Made by a program: the position numbers and the translations under genes. The notes beneath the pieces were generated by a model. That model had not been told where the DNA came from and made no database searches. It worked only from the letters and a program-made list of their open reading frames with translations. DNA of 64,000 nucleotides from Agaricus subrufescens (Eukaryota; Basidiomycota; Agaricomycetes; Agaricales; Agaricaceae). Below, in pieces: positions 59,011 through 64,000 of this stretch. Position 1 is the stretch's first letter. Each line of letters opens with the position of its first letter. The DNA is taken from the NCBI GenBank assembly GCA_029945375.1, contig CM057058.1, positions 2,542,001-2,606,000 on the forward strand. Direction: 5' to 3'.

Positions 59011-59128
59011 ATACATAATCTGTGTTCAGGAATAAAAAAAGGAAGCTGTATGCTCGATTGAACGATACATGTGGCAATACAATCTATGTATTAAGCACAG
59101 AATACTTTTAACCAGCAGTCTCTGACAT

Positions 59129-60950
59129 CTACTTAATGTACTTCTTGAGTTTCTTGAAGCGTTCCGCGGCAGCCTTTAGAGTACCAACGTCTTTGCAGAA
59201 GGCAAAGCGTGCGTAGGCCTCCCCAAGGTTGGCGTGCTCTTCACAATAGAACTGTGAACATGCGTTTAGTCAATTTGTGCAAGAGTTCAAGTAGCCTGGA
59301 TCACCTCGCTAACGGGGATGGAAGAAACGCCGACTTCCATCGCGATAAACCAGCAAGCCCTAGTAGTGATGCTGCGTAAGGCACTTCCTGTATAACCGGC
59401 ATGGAACTCACCTGAAGTCTCGACCGCGGCCTAAAACACTTTCGGGGAAAGGGTAGTCCTCGGGAAAGTCAAGGTTGGAGATGTCCTGAAAGTAAGAATG
59501 AGCCAGTACATGGCAAGACGAATAAAGTATATGGACAGACCAGAAGAATGAAGTAGGTGCCCTCGGGAAGAGTGTATCTTAGACCAAGCTCGTCAAATGC
59601 ATTGGCAAGGACATCGCGACGTTCTTTATATTCATCACGCTGGATCTGGAAGAATTTGCGCTGATTGGCTTGTTCGAGACCAGCGGCAGCGGCTTCTTGC
59701 AATGGGGAGACTGAGCAGAAAACAATTCGGGTCGTAGCGGCAAGCGTAGGTTGAATGATGGATTTCGGTCCGACGAGCCAACCAATTCGCCAGCCGGTGG
59801 CAGCAAATGCTTCTAAACGTTGGTTTAGTATATGATTGGATGTCATGTAGAGTATTTAATTTTAGGAATGGAAGGTGAGGAACTTACTGCCTGCAGAGCC
59901 GACTGTTACTGTACGGTCCCACATACCGGGGAGGTTGGCGATGCGCACATGTTCCTTGTTGTCAAAGACCAAGGTATCGTACTGGCATTGTTTACCTTTC
60001 AGAAGCCATCATTAGAGCTCATATAACAACGATACTCACGACTTCGTCCGACATTACAAGAAGATTAAACTCTTCGGCGATATCGGCAATACCTTGGAGC
60101 TCATCTCGGGTGAATACTTTGCCAACGGGGTTGTGAGGTGTATTGACGATGATTATTTTGGTGCGAGGAGTGACAGCCCGCCTTGCAGCAGGATTGAGAT
60201 AGGGCACCCGCAGCATGGATTGTGGACGCGCAAACATACCTGAGTTCGTCCATGTCAATGGTCCAATCATCACTAGTCGGCTTTTCGATGTGAGAAGCGG
60301 GGGGATGCAAAGGAACGTAAACTGGTTTTCCACCGTTGAAGGTGACGGAAGGAAGGTACTGGTCGAAGAAAGGCTCGAACATAATGACCTCGTCTCCCTG
60401 CTCCAGGAACGCGGTTAAGACAGCGTACATGCCTGCACGCAATCATCTTGTTCAAAGATGTGGCAACCAGGCAGTGGATACGATAAATACCTTCATTAGC
60501 ACCGCTCGTGATCAGGATTTCTGATTCAACGCTGAGGTTCCTGTGGAAGAGCGGATCATAGAAGTTCTTGACGGCCTCGCGCAGACGGACACGTCCTCGA
60601 GGGTGAGAGTAGTGGTTTGGCGCGACGGTGTTGAGAGCCTGCTCAGCGGCTTCTGTGATCCACTTTGGGGGCGCAAAGTTCATGTATCCCTGGCCGAGAT
60701 TGATACAATCGGCGGGAAGATTGAGGGCACTATGAGAAGCACACGAGGTATGAGAAAGCGCAGAGAACGGGCAGGAGGGAGACTACTTGAAGATGGTCCA
60801 AACGTCCAAAGCAAGGGCCCTGCCCTCCCTGAGGCGGGAAGAGAAGGGGATGAGACTGGATCTGTCCTGAGCGCCGTTAGCCATGGAAGAGAGTGGGCGG
60901 AGTGGGCGGAGGGAGGTTGCGAGAGAGCGACCGAGGCGAATCAGCGACAT
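59129..60950 (-). CDS. BNA3: Kynurenine aminotransferase (Bna3 type)
   Basis: A PLP-dependent class I aminotransferase that converts kynurenine to kynurenic acid. The start MSLIRLGRSLATSLRPLRPL looks like a mitochondrial presequence, and a second in-frame Met at residue 23 (60884) could give a cytosolic form. Family blocks: MNFAPPKWITEAAEQALN, NHYSHPRGRVRLREAVKNF, EILITSGANEG, FLEQGDEVIMFEPFFDQYLP, KIIIVNTPHNPVGKVFTRDE, LVMSDEVYDTLVFDNKEHVR, then SAGKAFAATGWRIGWLVGPK, where the PLP lysine sits in SAGKAF. The C-part has FEELGLRYTLPEGTYFIL-like sequence (seen as FDELGLRYTLPEGTYFILL) and ends AERFKKLKKYIK. About nine introns are present. Its start lies 283 bp from the divergent ankyrin gene's start. 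Confidence 0.93.
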
Positions 60951-61233
60951 GATCAGGCCGCTGCGGGACTCCTGTCGCGCATTTAAAATAATCGTTTTCT
61001 GATTTACGCCTTCTGCGTGGCCCTCCCAGCGTGCTCGGGGTCCCTGAGGGCCGCTGTCCAAGTCTGCCGTCTCCGCTGCTGCTCGTTTCAAAATTTCGTG
61101 TTCGCGTGATCCATCACGGCACCGCTGCCATACCGGGCAGGCGTCGTATTAAAAGACTTTTCCACGACCTATATGCCCTTGGTTTTGTTCGCTTCTCGCT
61201 TGATTGCTCGCTGGACTTCCAGCTGACTCTGCA

Positions 61234-64000
61234 ATGTCCGATCCACTCTATCACCAGGCAGGGTTACTGGATACCATCGAAGAGTACGCAAACCACAGAC
61301 GCGCCCAGTCAATGCCTGACCTCACCCTTTATTCCAGAACACCGAACCCGCATGTCATGACCTCGGAACACGACGATTCGGACGACGAGTGGGAATCTCA
61401 CAGGTTGGCCCTGGAGAAGGAGACGCACGTATCCGTCTCTCCTGAACACAATGAACCTGAGGACGAAGATGAAGAGGATGATCACCAAACCTTTGTGTAT
61501 CCCGGAGTAGGCGCCTTGGCTGTCCCCGAGTCGGAACTTCCTGGTCCATCATCGTCCACACCGGAAGAAAATAAGTCGTCGGAGTCCTTGTCAACGGAAC
61601 GAGTTACTTCCCAGGAGCCAGAAGAATCCTCCTCTCAGACTCAAATTCAACCACCTGAGTTGCCTGAGCAGCATCCATTGGCTGTTGAAAATCCCCCTCC
61701 ATCTAATTCTTCTTCGCCTGCCGAGGCCCCAGAACCTTCTCCTGCTCCTCCAGCTGAACCTCAATCACCTCCGCCAACGCTTCCATCTCCGGCGCAACTC
61801 GAGTCACTTTCTGCAGCAGCATCTAGTGGCGATTTGCCACTTCTCAAGAGGCTTTTTAAAAGTGCGGTCGAGAGCAACGACGTCCAGCAATTCAGCCTAG
61901 CCAATGATGCATCAACGAGGACCGGGTATACTGCCCTTCATGCATCTGCCAGTAAGGGCCACCTACATATTGTCCAATGGCGTGAGTTCATTTCATGTTG
62001 AGGCTCCTGCCTTGTGACTCACTGCTCGAAGTGGTGGAAGAATGTGGTGCTATGCCTGATTTGGAGGACCGAGAGGGGGAGGTACGTTTTCTGTAGAGCT
62101 GAGCCTGTCCGCGGTCATTGAAGTTTATGACAGACAGCACTGCATAAAGCTGCTTTGAATGGGCACATGCGCATTGTCAGCTATCTTCTCCCAAACAGAG
62201 CTGATGTCCACGCCCGTGATGCTGATGGTTGGACCGCCCTACACAACGCCTGTTCGAAAGTGCGTCCATACTGCCACCTTTTTGTTTGGGCCTCGTCTTA
62301 AAGTGACCCGATAGGGATACCTCGATATCGTGAAATATCTCTGCGAGAAGGGGGGTGCTTCCGTTGCTGTAGGTGGTGCTCCTGGCGTTGACATCCGCAG
62401 CAAAGACGGATGGACACCTTTGAGTAGGTTTTTGTTTCGGTACAATTCCAGATTCGTTCCACCTAACAGTCCAAAGTGAATGCTGCGTCTAAGGGACATC
62501 TTCCCGTCGTGCTCTATTTACTCTCAAAGCAGGATGCCAATCCCCTTGTACGTAATAAATGGGGAGAAACAGCCTACGATGCTGCAGCTGCCGTGTTTGA
62601 AGTATGGATTTGCGAGGTATGCCCAGACTTAATTTTCTATTTGAAAGGCTCACTCTCGGCCAGGTCATACAACAAGCGGAAGCAGAGAGGTGGCGTGGCA
62701 CGACCACTCCGTACAACCCACTACTGGTACATACGACCCTTCCTATAATTCTTTACGAGAACCAGCGCCTCGATATTCGTCTCAAGACAGTGGCCACATC
62801 CGGTGGACGACCAAAGTTCTCCGCTTCCGGCCTCGGAAAACGTGGTCGTCGTGCACCATTTGAACTAAAGTTACCACGACCGGATGAAGATACAGGAATA
62901 CGTCTGGTACCTGCTTCTAAAACTGGAGTCCAACTTCCATTACGCGATGCTTACTGGGACATACCTCGACCCGTCAATCTAGACAGGCCAAACCTTGATA
63001 ACACGGAAAAAAGTCATTTCTGGCTGTACGTATCACCTAACCCGTATTCCTTGTCTTGAGGTTGATATGTGTATGAAGATCTGACTGGACTCTCGATGTC
63101 ACTGACCCTGGGGTGGATGCAGAAGAAGGATGGCAATATTCACAATCCTTTGACGAACCCGATGAAAGGTGGAGTGGAGAACGATCGCCTCAGCTCGACC
63201 GGATTTTGAGTGGTAGTGGAGTAGTTGCTGCTGGATTTGGTGGCTCGTCTTCGCGCAACGCTTCTTTATCTTCTCCGATTCCTGGCCGCTCAGCACCAAC
63301 CTGGGTGCGCCGCCGGCGGTGGGTTAGAATTATGAGGCGTCGTCTAGACATCCCCCCTCTACCTTATCTTGAGCCGGATGGCTCAATGTATTATCTGGAT
63401 TCTGATGGCACACTGATACCCTATATTGAAGAATCTCGTGGATCTAATGAAAGCGAAGGACAGGAATTAGGAGCAATGTCTTCGACATTTTTCTCTTCGG
63501 CCCAAGATTACGTTGGCCGAGCTCGCTATCTCGCCGGAAACTCCCCGTGTGACGGTGAGAGTGACGCTATCTCAACCATGGAAGCTCGTCGTACCATTGC
63601 TAAGCTCGAACGAGCTACAGAGGAACTACGCTCAGGCATCTTGAGTAAGTTTATCTTTATGCAAGATTATGAGCCCCTGACCCATGTACTTGATTCAGGT
63701 GATGAAGATGCTGAACGTAGAAGACAAGCTGAAGTGTTACTGAATGCTTATAGTCGGGAATTAAAGCGACGACGACTTGCAGCAGGTGCTCAAGGTTTGA
63801 TCTTGGCAGATCAAGGTCTTGCAATGAATTTCTACTTTTCTGATTTTTCACTCATACGTTGATCAGATGATGATCAATACATCGATGAGGATACGAGTTC
63901 TGAAGAAGAATTCCATTATCCTTCTGTGACGGCTGAGGACAGAAGATCAGTTTCAAGGATGTCAATTCAGACAGACCACAGTAGGCCTGGAGTGTCGCGT
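61234..64000 (+). CDS. Ankyrin-repeat protein with dysferlin-like region (cut by right edge)
   Basis: The start, MSDPLYHQAGLLDTIEEYAN, leads into about 200 acidic, Pro/Ser-rich residues. Ankyrin repeats follow: TRTGYTALHASASKGHLHIV, DREGETALHKAALNGHMRIV, DADGWTALHNACSKGYLDIV, SKDGWTPLMNAASKGHLPVV. Then comes a region resembling the dysferlin (DysF) fold of fungal Pex30/Spo73-type proteins: TTLPIILYENQRLDIRLKTV, EEGWQYSQSFDEPDERWSGE, and TWVRRRRWVRIMRRRL with Trp/Arg spacing typical of DysF. C-terminally there is RRQAEVLLNAYSRELKRRRL and an acidic EDTSSEEEFHYPS at the edge. About nine introns are present, and the 3' end is missing. The function is unknown; DysF proteins often shape peroxisome- or prospore-linked membranes, so a membrane-contact role is an inference. 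Confidence 0.82.

Noticed and set aside
1..64000. CRISPR arrays, bacterial operons, integrase or transposase genes
   Set aside because: No regularly spaced repeats, no prokaryotic gene arrangement and no transposase or reverse transcriptase motif were seen on either strand.

Overview
The window is a piece of nuclear genome from a filamentous basidiomycete, most likely an Agaricomycete. The evidence is its housekeeping protein families, the many small introns (mostly about 45-60 nt) that break nearly every gene, splice sites of GTRNGT...CTNAC...YAG type, and very short divergent promoters. I see no plasmid, phage, CRISPR array or rRNA, and no confident tRNA gene. All gene models were made by eye: exon ends were chosen so that conserved protein families read through, so outer coordinates are firmer than internal ones.

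Layout. 0-5 kb: the 5' end of a pelota/DOM34 gene runs off the left edge and faces a phosducin-like thioredoxin-fold gene (TXNDC9/PLP1); a secreted glutaminase (GtaA type) with many introns follows. 5-11.6 kb is gene-poor. It holds one proline/serine-rich ORF and about 3.8 kb with no recognisable gene, only a 16-A run and a weak tRNA-like remnant. 11.6-20.1 kb: a coiled-coil/RD-rich protein that may be WTAP-like, a STEEP1 homologue, an Avo2-like ankyrin protein (TORC2) and a long coiled-coil protein with a CM1 gamma-tubulin-complex binding motif. 20.1-21.5 kb holds unexplained ORF fragments. 21.5-33.7 kb: a sucrose-type MFS carrier, Dph6 (diphthamide amidase with RidA-like tail), PheRS beta, EMC10, a small orphan, a Bsd2/Ndfip adaptor and a GNAT acetyltransferase. 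34.5-45.8 kb: a Prm10/ThrE-like membrane protein, PheRS alpha, PEX2, importin-11/Kap120 and a small SLX4-like zinc-finger protein. 46-64 kb: folylpolyglutamate synthase, a BRCT-only protein, EFR3, an Slh1/ASCC3-type helicase, kynurenine aminotransferase and an ankyrin protein with a dysferlin-like region that is cut by the right edge.

How the genes relate. Most are unrelated housekeeping genes arranged as tight divergent pairs (45-320 bp between start codons). Several nonetheless touch translation and its surveillance: Dom34, the Slh1 helicase, Dph6 acting on eEF2, and both subunits of cytosolic phenylalanyl-tRNA synthetase, which lie only 7.6 kb apart. That last linkage, three GC-AG introns, a P-loop split by a 14-nt microexon and an ASCC3-type helicase lacking its last domain are the observations I would follow first. 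I found no clear-cut new multi-gene system.
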